DNA of 64,000 nt. Source: an uncultured SAR116 cluster alpha proteobacterium (GTDB lineage: Bacteria > Pseudomonadota > Alphaproteobacteria > Puniceispirillales > Puniceispirillaceae). Below are positions 27,741 to 38,101 of this stretch, one piece after another. The translations under genes and the position numbers were made by a program. Each line of letters begins with the position of its first letter. Position 1 is the stretch's first letter. A model generated the notes under the pieces. That model was not told the DNA's origin and made no database searches. It was given only the letters and a program-made list of their open reading frames with translations. The stretch is from NCBI GenBank assembly GCA_902583715.1, contig CACHXC010000002.1, positions 60,325 through 124,324 on the forward strand, written 5' to 3'.

Positions 27741-28585
27741 TGGCGGCTTTGCTTGGTAAATTATTTCCTGCCTTGGCACGCCCGACGTCGCGGCGAGAGG
27801 AACTGACCGAATTATTGCAAGAATCGGTTGGCGATAAAGCCAGCTTTGATAGTCATGAAGGCGCATTATTACAAAATTTCTTGAGCCTTCGTGATTTGAC
27901 AGCTGTTGATGTGATGATCCCACGGGCTGATATATTTGCGGTGTCCTTGAATGATAGTTTTGATAATATTATTCAACAGATGAGCGCGGCCAATCACAGC
28001 CGCGTACCGGTCTATCGTGACACGCTTGACGATGTTGTTGGCATTATTCATATCAAGGATTTATTTGCCCATCTGCCAGCAGGCATCACCCCGTCAATTG
28101 ATCAATTATTGCGCCCGGCATTATTTATTTCGCCAGCGATCAGACTTCTAGATTTGTTGCATGAAATGCGTTTGCGGCGGCGGCATCTAGCCTTGGTTGT
28201 TGATGAATTTGGTGGCGTTGACGGCCTGATCACCATTGAAGATCTTGTTGAGCAGATTGTCGGTGAAATCGAAGATGAACATGACAAAACTACAACGCCT
28301 CGGTTTGAAGTCAAGGATGATGGCACAGCCATCGCCGATGCAAGGCTCGAGGTTGAAGATCTCGAAGCGGTGGTGGGCAATCTGCTTGATGATGATGAAC
28401 GTGATGAGGTGGACACGGTTGGTGGGCTGGTGTTTGCGCTGGCTGGACGGGTCCCAAGCCGTGGTGAAGTGGTGCGCCACCGACTGGGCATTCAGTTTGA
28501 GATTCTTGACGGTGACCCGCGCCGAATTACCCTGCTGAAAATTCGGGGATTGCCGCGTGCAGCTGCTAAACAAGCTCAGGACTAA
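27740..28585 (+). CDS. CorC/HlyC-family CBS-domain protein
   Basis: The 281-residue protein lacks the membrane DUF21 part of larger relatives. It has a CBS pair starting at VDVMIPRADIFAVSLNDSFD, a second CBS with VVDEFGGVDGLITIEDLVEQ, and a C-terminal CorC_HlyC domain (VDTVGGLVFALAGRVPSRGE). CorC is linked to Mg/Co efflux in enterobacteria; the role in alphaproteobacteria is not established. Its place between ybeY and lnt is strongly conserved. It overlaps ybeY by one base and lnt by 29. Confidence 0.9.
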   Translation: MAALLGKLFPALARPTSRREELTELLQESVGDKASFDSHEGALLQNFLSLRDLTAVDVMIPRADIFAVSLNDSFDNIIQQMSAANHSRVPVYRDTLDDVVGIIHIKDLFAHLPAGITPSIDQLLRPALFISPAIRLLDLLHEMRLRRRHLALVVDEFGGVDGLITIEDLVEQIVGEIEDEHDKTTTPRFEVKDDGTAIADARLEVEDLEAVVGNLLDDDERDEVDTVGGLVFALAGRVPSRGEVVRHRLGIQFEILDGDPRRITLLKIRGLPRAAAKQAQD

Positions 28586-30083
28586 ACATCGCTTTGCCGG
28601 GATTGTAATTGATACCACCTGCGGCGCTGCCGCCAGTCTGGCATTGCCGCCTTTTTTTATGTTGCCTGCTTTGTTTTGTCTGGGACTGCCAGTCTGGCGC
28701 GTGATCCATGCAAACAGCCGGTTTGAGGCAGCCAGCATCTTCGGGAAGGCTGGTCTCGGCTGGTTTTTGGCGTCAACATTTTGGATATCGCATGCGCTGA
28801 TCGTCAGCGCCCCATCATTATGGTTTCTAACGCCATTCGTGGCATTGGCGCTGGCGCTTATCTTGGCGGTGTTTTGGGCGGTTGCGGCGGCGGCAAGCTG
28901 GCTACCAAATCGATCTGCCGTGGTGCGTCTCTTGTGTTTGCTTGCAGTGTTTGCTGTGATTGAATGGACCCGTGGTTTTGTTGCCTCTGGATTTCCCTGG
29001 AGCCTTATGGGCGGCATATTTGCCGTTCATCTTAGCAGTCTGCAGATGGCCAGTATAATTGGCGTGTACGGTCTAACATTGCTTGCTTTTGGTTGTGTTG
29101 TTGCGCCGCTCTTATGGGTTTTATCAGCACGCCGGCTGGCTCTGATTTTGCTGATGCTACCGGTTGTTGGAACTTTCTGGGGCAATGTGCGGTTAGACAG
29201 CCAGCCATTTGCGCAAGCGGCCATAGCGCCTGTGATACGGCTTGTGCAACCGGCGGTACCCCAACAAGATAAATGGAACCGCCAAAAACGCCCGGCGCAT
29301 CTCGCTACTCTGATCGATTTGTCTCAGGCCGGTGAAAACAAGCCGGATTTTTTGATTTGGCCAGAAACGGCATTTGCCGGTTTGCCAAGTCAAAACAGGC
29401 TGTTGCTTGCCGATACGGTGCGGGCCGCTACGCATCCCGATGGGTTTTTGCTTACTGGTATACCGCGGTTTAATGGTGATAACAGGCCGCTAAATTCAGC
29501 GTTTTTATTTGATCATCAGGCCGGTTTGCGGGGGTTTTATGACAAACGTCATTTGGTACCATTTGGCGAATATGTGCCGTTTCGTTCATGGGTACCGTTT
29601 TTGGATATTATTGCTGGTCCGGCAGATTTTGTTGCCGGCGAGCATAATCATCTGATTGTAGTGCCGGGGATCGGACAGGTCCAGACCCTTATTTGTTATG
29701 AAGTGATTTTTGCCGGTAAGGTGATTGCGCCGACTAATCGGCCTGATGTAATGGTGAATATAACAAATGATGCGTGGTTTGGCACAACGATTGGCCCGTG
29801 GCAGCATCTCTATCAGTCGCAACTGCGCGCGGTAGAGGAAGGCATACCGTTAGTGCGTGTTGCCAATACCGGTATCAGTGTCGCTTTTGACGGGTTTGGG
29901 CGCCAGCTCGGCACTATTCCGCTTGGCATGCGGGCCTATCTTGACATTGCGCTTCCGTCCGTATTGACTGCACCGATATTTGCCCGTTTTGGTAACGCCG
30001 GATTTTTTGCTCTGTGCTTTGGGGTGTTTGGGGTCGCCTGGGTGTTATATCAGCGTGAGAGACAACAAGCGTATAAAGCATAA
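28557..30083 (+). CDS. lnt: Apolipoprotein N-acyltransferase
   Basis: Lnt adds the third acyl chain to lipoproteins in the inner membrane. The 508-residue protein has about six N-terminal membrane segments and a periplasmic nitrilase-like domain. The catalytic triad is visible: Glu in WPETAFAG, Lys in YDKRHLVPFGEYVPFR and Cys in LICYEVIF. A C-terminal membrane segment follows. It starts at a GTG inside the corC-like gene. At least one likely client, the lipoprotein at 8220-8783, is in this window. Confidence 0.95.
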   Translation: MQLLNKLRTKHRFAGIVIDTTCGAAASLALPPFFMLPALFCLGLPVWRVIHANSRFEAASIFGKAGLGWFLASTFWISHALIVSAPSLWFLTPFVALALALILAVFWAVAAAASWLPNRSAVVRLLCLLAVFAVIEWTRGFVASGFPWSLMGGIFAVHLSSLQMASIIGVYGLTLLAFGCVVAPLLWVLSARRLALILLMLPVVGTFWGNVRLDSQPFAQAAIAPVIRLVQPAVPQQDKWNRQKRPAHLATLIDLSQAGENKPDFLIWPETAFAGLPSQNRLLLADTVRAATHPDGFLLTGIPRFNGDNRPLNSAFLFDHQAGLRGFYDKRHLVPFGEYVPFRSWVPFLDIIAGPADFVAGEHNHLIVVPGIGQVQTLICYEVIFAGKVIAPTNRPDVMVNITNDAWFGTTIGPWQHLYQSQLRAVEEGIPLVRVANTGISVAFDGFGRQLGTIPLGMRAYLDIALPSVLTAPIFARFGNAGFFALCFGVFGVAWVLYQRERQQAYKA

Positions 30084-30138
30084 AGGCATGCCAACGGCGT
30101 AAGCATATTTCTATAGAACAAGGCTTTGAGGCAAAAGA

Positions 30139-31317
30139 ATGAGCTATATTTTTACATCGGAATCTGTTTCCGAAGGACATCCAGACAAATTATGCGACCG
30201 TGTTTCTGACACGGTGCTTGATTTGTTTTTGGCGGCTGAACCAGAAGCCCGTGTTGCCTGTGAGACATTTGCCACCACCAACCGGGTGATTTTGGGCGGT
30301 GAAGTGCGTGCCCGCAAAGATAATCTGGCCAGCATAATGGCAGCAATTGAACCAGCGGTGCGTGCGGCGGTAAAAGATATTGGCTATGAGCAGGAAAAAT
30401 TCCATCACGCGCATTTTAAGTTTCAAAATTATTTGCATGAACAATCGGCTGATATCGCAATGGGGGTTGATTCGGGCGATAATAAAGATGAAGGCGCTGG
30501 AGATCAGGGCCTGATGTTTGGCTATGCCTGCCGCGAAACAGACGCCTTGATGCCGGCGGCTATCCATTATTCGCATCAAATATTAAAGCGGCTAGCTGAA
30601 ATGCGCAAAGGCGATGCTGATTCTATCCTTGGGCCAGACTCAAAAAGTCAGATCAGTCTCATTTATGATGATGAGGGGCGGCCCACCGGCGCGCATAAAA
30701 TTGTGCTGTCAACACAGCATGACGAGGCCGCCACACAGCGTGATATCCGTGCACTTGTAACACCGGTCATTGCCGATGTGATGCCAGATGGTTGGATGGT
30801 GGGCGTAGATGATTTGCTGGTCAATCCAACGGGTCAATTTGTCATTGGCGGCCCGGACGGCGATGCTGGTCTGACCGGACGTAAAATCATTGTTGACACT
30901 TACGGGGGTGCCGCACCGCATGGTGGGGGAGCGTTTTCCGGTAAAGACCCAACCAAGGTCGACCGGTCGGCGGCTTATGCTTGTCGTTATTTGGCAAAAA
31001 ATGTTGTGGCCGCCGGGTTCGCTGAAAAATGCACCATCCAGCTGGCTTACGCTATTGGCGTTGCTGAACCTGTGTCGCTTTATGCGAATACGCATGGCAC
31101 CGGCAGCATTGATGATGCCAGACTGCAAGATGCGCTGGCACAATCCATGAATTTGACGCCGCGCGGCATTCGTCAGCATTTGTCCTTAAACGCGCCGATC
31201 TATGCACCATCTTCTGCTTATGGGCATTTTGGCCGCGCTGCTGGTGAAGCGGGCCCGGGCAGTTTTAGTTGGGAAGCCACCGATTTGGCTGATGCGTTGC
31301 GATCAGCACTGGCCTAG
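30139..31317 (+). CDS. metK: S-adenosylmethionine synthetase
   Basis: MetK makes SAM from methionine and ATP. The 392-residue protein has the usual length and motifs [30 protein letters not shown] and [24 protein letters not shown] lies before the ATG. Only 55 bases separate it from lnt. In many alphaproteobacteria an Xre-type regulator gene sits in that gap; here there is none, and no known SAM riboswitch could be recognised. Its product feeds MiaB and TrmB nearby. Confidence 0.97.
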   Translation: MSYIFTSESVSEGHPDKLCDRVSDTVLDLFLAAEPEARVACETFATTNRVILGGEVRARKDNLASIMAAIEPAVRAAVKDIGYEQEKFHHAHFKFQNYLHEQSADIAMGVDSGDNKDEGAGDQGLMFGYACRETDALMPAAIHYSHQILKRLAEMRKGDADSILGPDSKSQISLIYDDEGRPTGAHKIVLSTQHDEAATQRDIRALVTPVIADVMPDGWMVGVDDLLVNPTGQFVIGGPDGDAGLTGRKIIVDTYGGAAPHGGGAFSGKDPTKVDRSAAYACRYLAKNVVAAGFAEKCTIQLAYAIGVAEPVSLYANTHGTGSIDDARLQDALAQSMNLTPRGIRQHLSLNAPIYAPSSAYGHFGRAAGEAGPGSFSWEATDLADALRSALA

Positions 31318-31362
31318 GCTGGGCAATGCTGATCAAGTCGCAGGGTTTAGGCCCGACATAAT

Positions 31363-32052
31363 ATGACAAGCAAACCCACCGGCCCACGCTTTTACGGGCG
31401 CCGCAAGGGCCGTCCATTGCGCGCCGGCATGCAAGCCTTGTTAACCGATATGCTGCCAGCTTTGCGATTTGATGCAACGCGGCCACTGGCCGCACAATTT
31501 GGATCAGCTAACGGCCCACAGGCTGAGCTAGCGCTCGAAATCGGTTTTGGTGGCGGTGAACATCTGGCTGGCCTTGCCGAAGCCAACCCTGCGACCAATT
31601 TCATTGGTGCTGAACCTTTTGTGAATGGCATTGCAAGTTTACTGCGTCACATCCAAAAACGTCATTTATCCAACATTCGGATTTGGGATGATGATGTGCG
31701 GCTGATTTTGCCGGCTTTGCCGGTGGCTGGTTTGTCTCAAGTTTTTATTATGTTTCCTGACCCGTGGCCAAAAAAACGGCATGCGGCACGGCGTATCTTA
31801 CAACCAGAGATGATGGATATTCTGGCACGATTAATTCGGCCAGGCGGTCAATTGGTAATGGCAAGTGATGATCCGACAGCCAAAATCTGGCTTTTGCAAA
31901 CGGCTATGTCGCATCAGCATTTTTGTTGGACAGCGCGCTGTCCAGCAGACTGGCGTGACCGGCCGTCGCATTTGCCAGCGACCCGTTATATGGCCAAAGC
32001 AGAAAAAGCATCCCGCCGCCCTGCATGGTTTATTTTTGACCGATGCGGGTAA
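31363..32052 (+). CDS. trmB: tRNA (guanine-N7-)-methyltransferase TrmB
   Basis: TrmB makes m7G46 in tRNA using SAM. The 229-residue protein has motif I LEIGFGGGEHLAGLAEANP and the family-specific FPDPWPKKRHAARRI. The N terminus is basic (KPTGPRFYGRRKGRPL), as is common in alphaproteobacteria. It follows metK by 45 bases and ends before a terminator at 32136-32157. Confidence 0.95.
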   Translation: MTSKPTGPRFYGRRKGRPLRAGMQALLTDMLPALRFDATRPLAAQFGSANGPQAELALEIGFGGGEHLAGLAEANPATNFIGAEPFVNGIASLLRHIQKRHLSNIRIWDDDVRLILPALPVAGLSQVFIMFPDPWPKKRHAARRILQPEMMDILARLIRPGGQLVMASDDPTAKIWLLQTAMSHQHFCWTARCPADWRDRPSHLPATRYMAKAEKASRRPAWFIFDRCG

Positions 32053-32135
32053 CGCTGGCGTTGTCCTTTTAGAAGGCTTGCATTATGGGCCGATAGTGGG
32101 TATACACGAACGGACATGACTGTCGTTTTTTATGG

Positions 32136-32157
32136 TGGGCCGCTGGCCCATTTTTTT
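32136..32157 (+). terminator. Intrinsic terminator after trmB
   Basis: TGGGCC (32136-32141) and GGCCCA (32145-32150) form a tight stem with a 3-base loop followed by seven T. It separates the metK-trmB transcript from the rimP-nusA operon. Confidence 0.8.
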
Positions 32158-32202
32158 ATTGTGGGCTGTTGTCATGAGATGACCGCAAAAAGGCGCATAA
32201 CA

Positions 32203-32232
32203 ATTGATATGGGGCATCATGTCCATATCAAT
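32203..32232 (+). promoter_or_regulatory. 10-bp perfect hairpin in the rimP leader
   Basis: ATTGATATGG (32203-32212) pairs perfectly with CCATATCAAT (32223-32232) around a 10-base loop, 26 bases before the rimP TTG. No T run follows, so it is not an intrinsic terminator. It could be an mRNA control or processing element, or an operator for a regulator; no function is known. Confidence 0.5.
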
Positions 32233-32258
32233 CAATAGGAAGACGAAAAGGGTATCTG

Positions 32259-32744
32259 TTGGTCGAGACCAAGATTAGTCAGATCATTGAAGCGGCCATC
32301 GAGGAGTTGGGGTTTTCGCTGGTGCGTGTTTTGTATTCCGGCGGACAGGCTGGCCGTAATCAATTACAGATTATGGCTGAGCCAAAAGTGGACCGGGAGA
32401 TGACGGTTGAAGATTGTCAGATGATCAGCCGCCATGTTTCGACCTTGCTTGACGTGGAAGATCCGATTTCCAGTGCCTATGTGCTGGAGGTGAGTTCACC
32501 CGGTATCGACCGGCCATTAACGCGCTTGACTGACTATGAGCGGTTTCAGGGTGAGCTGGCAAAGATCACCTTGCGCCTGATGCAGGATGGGCGGCGTCGG
32601 TTCAATGGTAGGCTTGGTGGTGTGAGCGATGCTGGGCTGGTGATATTGGATACATCATTCGGCAAATTTGAATTTGCCTTTGAGGATATTGAGGTGGGGC
32701 GCATTGACCCGTCGGAAATTTTGGAACGACACGGTAACGCCTAG
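32259..32744 (+). CDS. rimP: Ribosome maturation factor RimP
   Basis: RimP assists 30S subunit assembly. The 161-residue protein shows LGFSLVRVLYSGGQAGRNQL, DVEDPISSAYVLEVSSPGID and RPLTRLTDYERFQG, the strongest family signatures. The start is a TTG at 32259 with GAAAAGGG placed correctly upstream. It is first in the conserved rimP-nusA-ylxR-infB-rbfA-truB operon. A perfect hairpin precedes the ribosome-binding site. Confidence 0.95.
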   Translation: MVETKISQIIEAAIEELGFSLVRVLYSGGQAGRNQLQIMAEPKVDREMTVEDCQMISRHVSTLLDVEDPISSAYVLEVSSPGIDRPLTRLTDYERFQGELAKITLRLMQDGRRRFNGRLGGVSDAGLVILDTSFGKFEFAFEDIEVGRIDPSEILERHGNA

Positions 32745-32783
32745 GCGGACCGTTGGGAAACAACGAAAAGAAGTGAGATAACA

Positions 32784-34355
32784 ATGGATACATCATCAAT
32801 CCCGGGACTTGAATTGATTCAGGTTGCAGATGTTGTGGCGCGCGAAAAATCAATTGAGCGCGAAGAAGTAATGCTAGCCATGGAAGAGGCAATCCAAAAA
32901 GCGGGTCGTGCTAAATATGGTCTGGATCGCGATATTCGGGTGATGATTGACAGAAAATCTGGTGCGATTGTGCTGGAGCGTTGGATGGAAGTCGTTGACG
33001 AGGTCGAAGACGAAGCCACCCAAATGAGCGCCGAAGACGGTGCCAAGCTATCGCCACCACTGGCTGTTGGTGAGTTTTTAAGGCAATCATTGCCGCCGAT
33101 TGAATTTGGTCGTATTGCCGCTCAGACCGCCAAGCAGGTGATTTCACAAAAGGTCCGTGATGCCGAGCGTGTGCGTCAATTTGCCGAATATAAAGACCGT
33201 GTTGGTGAAATTGTCGTGGGTACGGTCAAGCGGGCGGAAAGCTATTCGATCACCGTTGATCTTGGTCGCGCTGAAGCGGTGATTCGCCGTGAAGAAATGA
33301 TTCCACGCGAAAATTTGCGCCAAGGGGACCGTGTGCGAGCCTATATCATTGATGTGCGCGAAGAACCGCGCGGCCCACAAGTTTTTTTGTCGCGCGCCTG
33401 TAATGAATTTATGGCCAAGCTTTTCACTCAGGAAGTGCCTGAAATTTATGATGGCATCATTGAAATCAAGGGCGTTGCCCGCGAAGCCGGTAGCCGTGCC
33501 AAAATAGCCGTTCTGTCAAAAGACCCTGGCATTGATCCGGTTGGGGCTTGTGTTGGGATGCGGGGAAGCCGCGTGCAGGCTGTTGTTGGTGAATTACAGG
33601 GTGAAAAAGTTGAAATCATCCCGTTTACCGAGGACCCTGCCGCGTTCGTGGTGAATGCGCTAGCACCGGCTGAAGTTGCTAAGGTGGTGATGGATGAAGT
33701 GGCCGGCCGGATGGAAGTTGTGGTGCCGGATGACCAACTCAGCCTGGCGATTGGTCGACGTGGTCAGAATGTCCGTTTGGCATCGCAATTATCTGGCTGG
33801 TACATTGACATTCTGACTGAGGCAGAAGAGTCAGAGCGCCGTCAGGAAGAGTTTAAAACCCGCTCGGCACGCTTCATTGATGCTTTGAATATTGATGATG
33901 TGATTGCCCATTTGCTGGTAGCAGAAGGCTTTGTGTTCCCAGAAGATGTGGCAGAAAGTTCGATTGATGAATTGGCCAATATTCAGGGGTTTGATGAAGA
34001 TATTGCGGCTGAATTGCAAAATCGTGCGACCGAATATGTGACGCGTGAGGCTGATCGGATCAATGCCGCTTTGGATGAATTAAGAGTGTCAGAAGATCTG
34101 CGCGCTTTTGAATATATCAGCCTTGGGATGATGCTGACGCTTGCGGAAAATAATGTGCTTACGCTTGATGATCTGGCCGATCTCGATAATGAAGAATTGA
34201 TCGAATATCTCGGTCAACACGGCCTGACCGATGACACTGAAGCCGGCGATATCATTATGGCGGCGCGCGCGCATTGGTTTGCCGATGAAGATGTTGATGA
34301 AGGTGCTGATGCATTAGACAGTGATGTAGCTCCAGCTGCAGCTACTGATAGCTAA
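32784..34355 (+). CDS. nusA: Transcription termination/antitermination factor NusA
   Basis: NusA binds RNA polymerase and RNA to modulate pausing, termination and antitermination. The 523-residue protein has the N-terminal polymerase-binding domain, an S1 domain (GEIVVGTVKRAESYSITVDL), KH domains (DPVGACVGMRGSRVQAVVGE and LAIGRRGQNVRLASQLSG), and an acidic C-terminal helix-hairpin-helix repeat region from about residue 360, as in long proteobacterial NusA. It is followed 20 bases later by ylxR. Confidence 0.97.
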   Translation: MDTSSIPGLELIQVADVVAREKSIEREEVMLAMEEAIQKAGRAKYGLDRDIRVMIDRKSGAIVLERWMEVVDEVEDEATQMSAEDGAKLSPPLAVGEFLRQSLPPIEFGRIAAQTAKQVISQKVRDAERVRQFAEYKDRVGEIVVGTVKRAESYSITVDLGRAEAVIRREEMIPRENLRQGDRVRAYIIDVREEPRGPQVFLSRACNEFMAKLFTQEVPEIYDGIIEIKGVAREAGSRAKIAVLSKDPGIDPVGACVGMRGSRVQAVVGELQGEKVEIIPFTEDPAAFVVNALAPAEVAKVVMDEVAGRMEVVVPDDQLSLAIGRRGQNVRLASQLSGWYIDILTEAEESERRQEEFKTRSARFIDALNIDDVIAHLLVAEGFVFPEDVAESSIDELANIQGFDEDIAAELQNRATEYVTREADRINAALDELRVSEDLRAFEYISLGMMLTLAENNVLTLDDLADLDNEELIEYLGQHGLTDDTEAGDIIMAARAHWFADEDVDEGADALDSDVAPAAATDS

Positions 34356-34375
34356 GTCATGTTTAGGATTAACGC

Positions 34376-34981
34376 ATGGCAGAGCGCACCTGTATCACCA
34401 CTGGGCACACCCTACCGCCGCATCGGTTAATCCGCTTTGTTGCCGGACCGGATGGCTATGCTGTAGCCGATGTGGCAGGCAGTTTGCCCGGCCGAGGGGC
34501 ATGGGTGACAGCATCTGAAGATGTCATTCGTAAAGCGGAACAACGTGGTCATTTCAAACGTGCACTAGGCAGCGGCTTGCAGAGTGACGACCAGACAATC
34601 AATGTGATTGCCGCGCAGTTGCGAGCGCGGGTGTTGTCGATTGCTGGGCTTGCGCGGCGGTCGGGCATATTGCTTGGCGGGTCTGGCAAATTGCTAGCCG
34701 AAGGACAATGTGTTGGCCTGTTTGCGGCCGATGATGCCTCACCGCGCGAAACTGAAAAATTGCGTTCAAAGCTGGCCGTGGATTGGGTGGCGCGGAATTT
34801 TACGGCCACTGAATTAGGACAGGTTTGTGGCCGTGACAGCATAGCTTTTGTTGGTGTGCGGGCATCTACGGCGCCTGGTGCTGGCAAATTAAACGAAATT
34901 TTACATCACGAGATTTTAAGATTAGACGGGTTTTACAGTGCTGTGGGTTGTAATGACCTACCAGACGGGTGTATCACCTAA
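34376..34981 (+). CDS. ylxR: YlxR (DUF448) protein with C-terminal L7Ae-like domain
   Basis: The 201-residue protein has the N-terminal YlxR domain: RTCITTGHTLPPHRLIRFV and LPGRGAWVTASEDVIRKA with the GRGAW motif. A second domain (ARRSGILLGGSGKLLAEGQ, LFAADDASPRETEKL) resembles ribosomal L7Ae/L30e RNA-binding proteins. In many Gram-positives these are two genes (ylxR and ylxQ); alphaproteobacteria commonly carry the fusion. A role in translation or as a nucleoid regulator is debated. Confidence 0.9.
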   Translation: MAERTCITTGHTLPPHRLIRFVAGPDGYAVADVAGSLPGRGAWVTASEDVIRKAEQRGHFKRALGSGLQSDDQTINVIAAQLRARVLSIAGLARRSGILLGGSGKLLAEGQCVGLFAADDASPRETEKLRSKLAVDWVARNFTATELGQVCGRDSIAFVGVRASTAPGAGKLNEILHHEILRLDGFYSAVGCNDLPDGCIT

Positions 34982-35049
34982 ACGGAGCGGTGCGATTGGC
35001 CGCCATGCCCGTTCAGGGTGCGGTGTGCTGATGCCAGGAAAGGTTCAAA

Positions 35050-37641
35050 ATGAGTGACGATAGCGGGAAAACAAAAAAGCTGAGCCTGTCGAGCGGCAAG
35101 CTGACACTGGGTGCGATTGATGCCAGTAAATTGCGGGCTGGGCCGGCAGTTGGTGGCGGCCGCAAGACAGTGCAGGTTGAAGTGCGCCGCAAGCGGGCGC
35201 CTGCCGCGCCATCACGCACCCAAACCCCCGCCGCGACTGAACCATCTGCGGCGGCACCTACCGCAACGCCGGCGCCCCTGCCAGCCGCCGCGCCATCTTC
35301 AGACTACCGCTTAACAGCGCAAGAACGCGCCGCCCGGGTACGTGCGCTGCAAGAAGGGCTTAAAAAACCAGCTGCTAGCACCCCATCGGCAGATGCGGCG
35401 CCAACCGAAGACACTCCAACCGTTGCCAGCGATGATGCGGCGCCAGTTGCCGAAGCTGTTGCCGCAGAACCAACAGCAGCACTGGATCCAGTGGCGCAAA
35501 GACGCGCGGCTGAACTGGCCGAGCTTGAGGAAATTGAAGCCGCTGAAGCCAGTCGACGCGACGAAGAAGCGCGCCGTAATTCAGAACATGTGGCGCGCCA
35601 TCAACAGGCGGTTGCTGACCGGGACAATGCAAATCTGTATAGAACGGGACCGCAAAGCCCGCTACCAGCTGATGTGGCATCACGTCGCCGCCGCGAAGCT
35701 GATGAGATGGCACCGCGTCGCCCCGCACCGCGCCGCGAAGGTGCTGGCCGTCGCCAATCTGGAAAAATGACCATCACGCAGGCCTTGTCAGGTGATGATA
35801 ACCGGCGCCAACGGTCCTTGGCATCGGTAAAACGGCAACGCGAAAAAGCGCGCATGCGGGAAGATCAGCCACAAGTCAAGCAAGTGCGTGATGTTGTTGT
35901 GCCAGATAATATTACCGTTAGTGAATTGGGAAACCGCATGGCAGAACGTACGGCCGATGTGGTGAAAGAGCTCATGAAGCTTGGCATTATGGCCACCGCG
36001 ACACAAACCATTGATGGCGAGACCGCTGAACTTGTCGCTGGCGAATTCGGCCACCGCGTCCAGCGGGTATCTGAATCAGATATCGAGATTGGCTTGTCAG
36101 GCAGTGATGATGATCCAGCAAGCCTGCAACCACGTCCACCTGTTGTCACTGTCATGGGACATGTTGACCATGGTAAAACCAGCTTGCTTGACGCCATTCG
36201 GCGTACCGATGTTGCGGCTGGCGAATCAGGTGGCATCACCCAGCATATCGGTGCTTATCAAATCAAAACCGCTGCTGGCAATGTGATCACCTTTATCGAT
36301 ACACCGGGCCATGAAGCCTTTACCGAAATGCGGTCACGCGGGGCCAATATCACGGATATTGTGGTTCTGGTTGTGGCGGCGGATGATTCGGTCATGATGC
36401 AAACGATTGAAGCCATCAATCATGCCAAGGCCGCTGGATGCCCAACGATTGTCGCGGTGAACAAATGTGATAAGCCAGAAGCCAATCCGCAAAAAGTGCG
36501 GAATGATTTGTTGCAGCATGAAATTATCACCGAAGATTTTGGTGGCGATGTATTGTGTGTCGATGTATCGGCGGTGACCGGTGCGGGCCTCGACAAGCTT
36601 GAAGAAGCCATTATGCTACAAGCTGAATTGCTGGAATTAAAAGCCAACCCTGATCGCCATGCCGAGGGGATTGTTGTTGAATCGAAAGTCGAGCGCGGCA
36701 AAGGATCGGTGGCAACATTGTTGGTGCAGCGCGGCACCTTAAAGAAGGGTGATATTTTTGTAGTTGGTGCAGAAAGTGGCCGGGTACGGGCGCTTCTTGA
36801 TGACCGTGGCCAGACATTGAAATCGGCTAGGCCAGGTCAGCCTGTTGAAATTTTGGGGCTGAACGGGACACCGATGGCTGGGGACAGCTGTGTGGTTGTT
36901 GAAAGCGAAGCCCGCGCCCGTGAAATCGCTGAATACCGTACTCGGGTGAACCGTGATAGCGAAGCGGCGCGCGGTGCGCGTGGTTCAGTGGAACAGATGT
37001 TGTCAGCCATCGCCGCTGGTGAAGCTGCCGAACTGCCGGTTGTGATCAAGACAGATGTACATGGCTCACTCGAAGCCATCCGTGTTGCTCTGGAAAAGCT
37101 GGGCACCGATCAGGTGCAGGTCAGAACCCTGTCATCAGGCGTTGGTGCGTTGAGCGAGTCAGATATTTCCTTGGCAACGGCGTCAAATGCCATTGTCATT
37201 GGCTTTAATGTGCGGGCGATTCCACAAGCCCGCGATCTTGCCAAACGGGACGGTGTTGAAATTCGTTATCACTCCATCATTTACGAATTGATTGACGAAG
37301 TGAAAGCGGCCATGAGCGGTTTGCTGAGCCCAGACACACAAGAAGACTTTATCGGCTATGCCGAAATACGGCAGGTGTTTGGCGTCTCAAAAATTGGCAA
37401 GGTCGCTGGTTGTATGGTCACCGAAGGCGTTATCAAGCGTGGCTGTAAAGTCCGCTTACTGCGTGATAATGTGGTCATTCACGAAGGGTCTTTGAAAACG
37501 CTCAAACGCTTTAAAGATGAAGTACGCGAAGTCCGAGAGGGTTTTGAGTGTGGCATGGGGTTTGAAAATTACTCAGACCTGCAAGAGGGCGATATGATCG
37601 AATGTTTTGAAATTCGTGAGGTTGCCCGCACGCTTGACTAA
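35050..37641 (+). CDS. infB: Translation initiation factor IF-2
   Basis: IF-2 is the GTPase that places initiator tRNA in the P site. The 863-residue protein has a low-complexity Ala/Pro/Arg-rich N terminus (about 1-240), an IF2_N segment, and the G domain with [23 protein letters not shown] and NKCDKPEA. Beta-barrel domains II and IV and the IF-2 domain III follow. AGGAAAGG lies upstream of the ATG at 35050. Internal starts producing shorter isoforms, known in E. coli, were not assessed. Confidence 0.97.
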   Translation: MSDDSGKTKKLSLSSGKLTLGAIDASKLRAGPAVGGGRKTVQVEVRRKRAPAAPSRTQTPAATEPSAAAPTATPAPLPAAAPSSDYRLTAQERAARVRALQEGLKKPAASTPSADAAPTEDTPTVASDDAAPVAEAVAAEPTAALDPVAQRRAAELAELEEIEAAEASRRDEEARRNSEHVARHQQAVADRDNANLYRTGPQSPLPADVASRRRREADEMAPRRPAPRREGAGRRQSGKMTITQALSGDDNRRQRSLASVKRQREKARMREDQPQVKQVRDVVVPDNITVSELGNRMAERTADVVKELMKLGIMATATQTIDGETAELVAGEFGHRVQRVSESDIEIGLSGSDDDPASLQPRPPVVTVMGHVDHGKTSLLDAIRRTDVAAGESGGITQHIGAYQIKTAAGNVITFIDTPGHEAFTEMRSRGANITDIVVLVVAADDSVMMQTIEAINHAKAAGCPTIVAVNKCDKPEANPQKVRNDLLQHEIITEDFGGDVLCVDVSAVTGAGLDKLEEAIMLQAELLELKANPDRHAEGIVVESKVERGKGSVATLLVQRGTLKKGDIFVVGAESGRVRALLDDRGQTLKSARPGQPVEILGLNGTPMAGDSCVVVESEARAREIAEYRTRVNRDSEAARGARGSVEQMLSAIAAGEAAELPVVIKTDVHGSLEAIRVALEKLGTDQVQVRTLSSGVGALSESDISLATASNAIVIGFNVRAIPQARDLAKRDGVEIRYHSIIYELIDEVKAAMSGLLSPDTQEDFIGYAEIRQVFGVSKIGKVAGCMVTEGVIKRGCKVRLLRDNVVIHEGSLKTLKRFKDEVREVREGFECGMGFENYSDLQEGDMIECFEIREVARTLD

Positions 37642-37707
37642 ATTGTGATGCAAACGGCGGTGTGACCGCGTGCCACAAATTGATGTTTTGGCAGAGGGTT
37701 TAGGGTC

Positions 37708-38097
37708 ATGTCATCAAAATCACGCCGTCAAGGCCAAGCATCAGGACCAAGCCAGCGTCAGTTGCGGGTTGGCGAATCATTGCGTCATGCCTTGTCTGAA
37801 ATTCTGATGCGTGAAGATTTTTTTGATCCTGATCTGGCAAATGTGTCGATCACAATTTCGGAAATTTCAGTTAGCCCCGACTTAAGTAACGCCCGCGTTT
37901 ACACCATGCCGCTAGGCGGAATGAATGTGGATGTCATTTTACCCGCACTGAACAGACTGGCGCCGATGATCCAGTCGCTTGTGGCCAAAAAGGTGCATTT
38001 GCGGCGCACCCCACGGTTGCGGTTTTTGCTGGATGACAGTTTTGAAAACGCCGCCAGAATGAACCAGCTATTTCACGCCATTAAGCAGGAATCATGA
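37708..38097 (+). CDS. rbfA: Ribosome-binding factor A
   Basis: RbfA is a KH-fold factor for 30S maturation and cold adaptation. The 129-residue protein shows RQLRVGESLRHALSEILMRE, ISVSPDLSNARVYTMPLGG and VHLRRTPRLRFLLDDSFENA, the three conserved blocks. Its stop is four bases before the truB ATG, so the two are probably translationally linked. Confidence 0.95.
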   Translation: MSSKSRRQGQASGPSQRQLRVGESLRHALSEILMREDFFDPDLANVSITISEISVSPDLSNARVYTMPLGGMNVDVILPALNRLAPMIQSLVAKKVHLRRTPRLRFLLDDSFENAARMNQLFHAIKQES

Positions 38098-38101
38098 CGC
38101 A

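Noticed and set aside
30084..30138. Possible SAM or SAM/SAH riboswitch before metK
   Set aside because: The gap is only 55 bases. Apart from a shared AACGGC, the conserved core and pseudoknot of the SAM/SAH class could not be matched.
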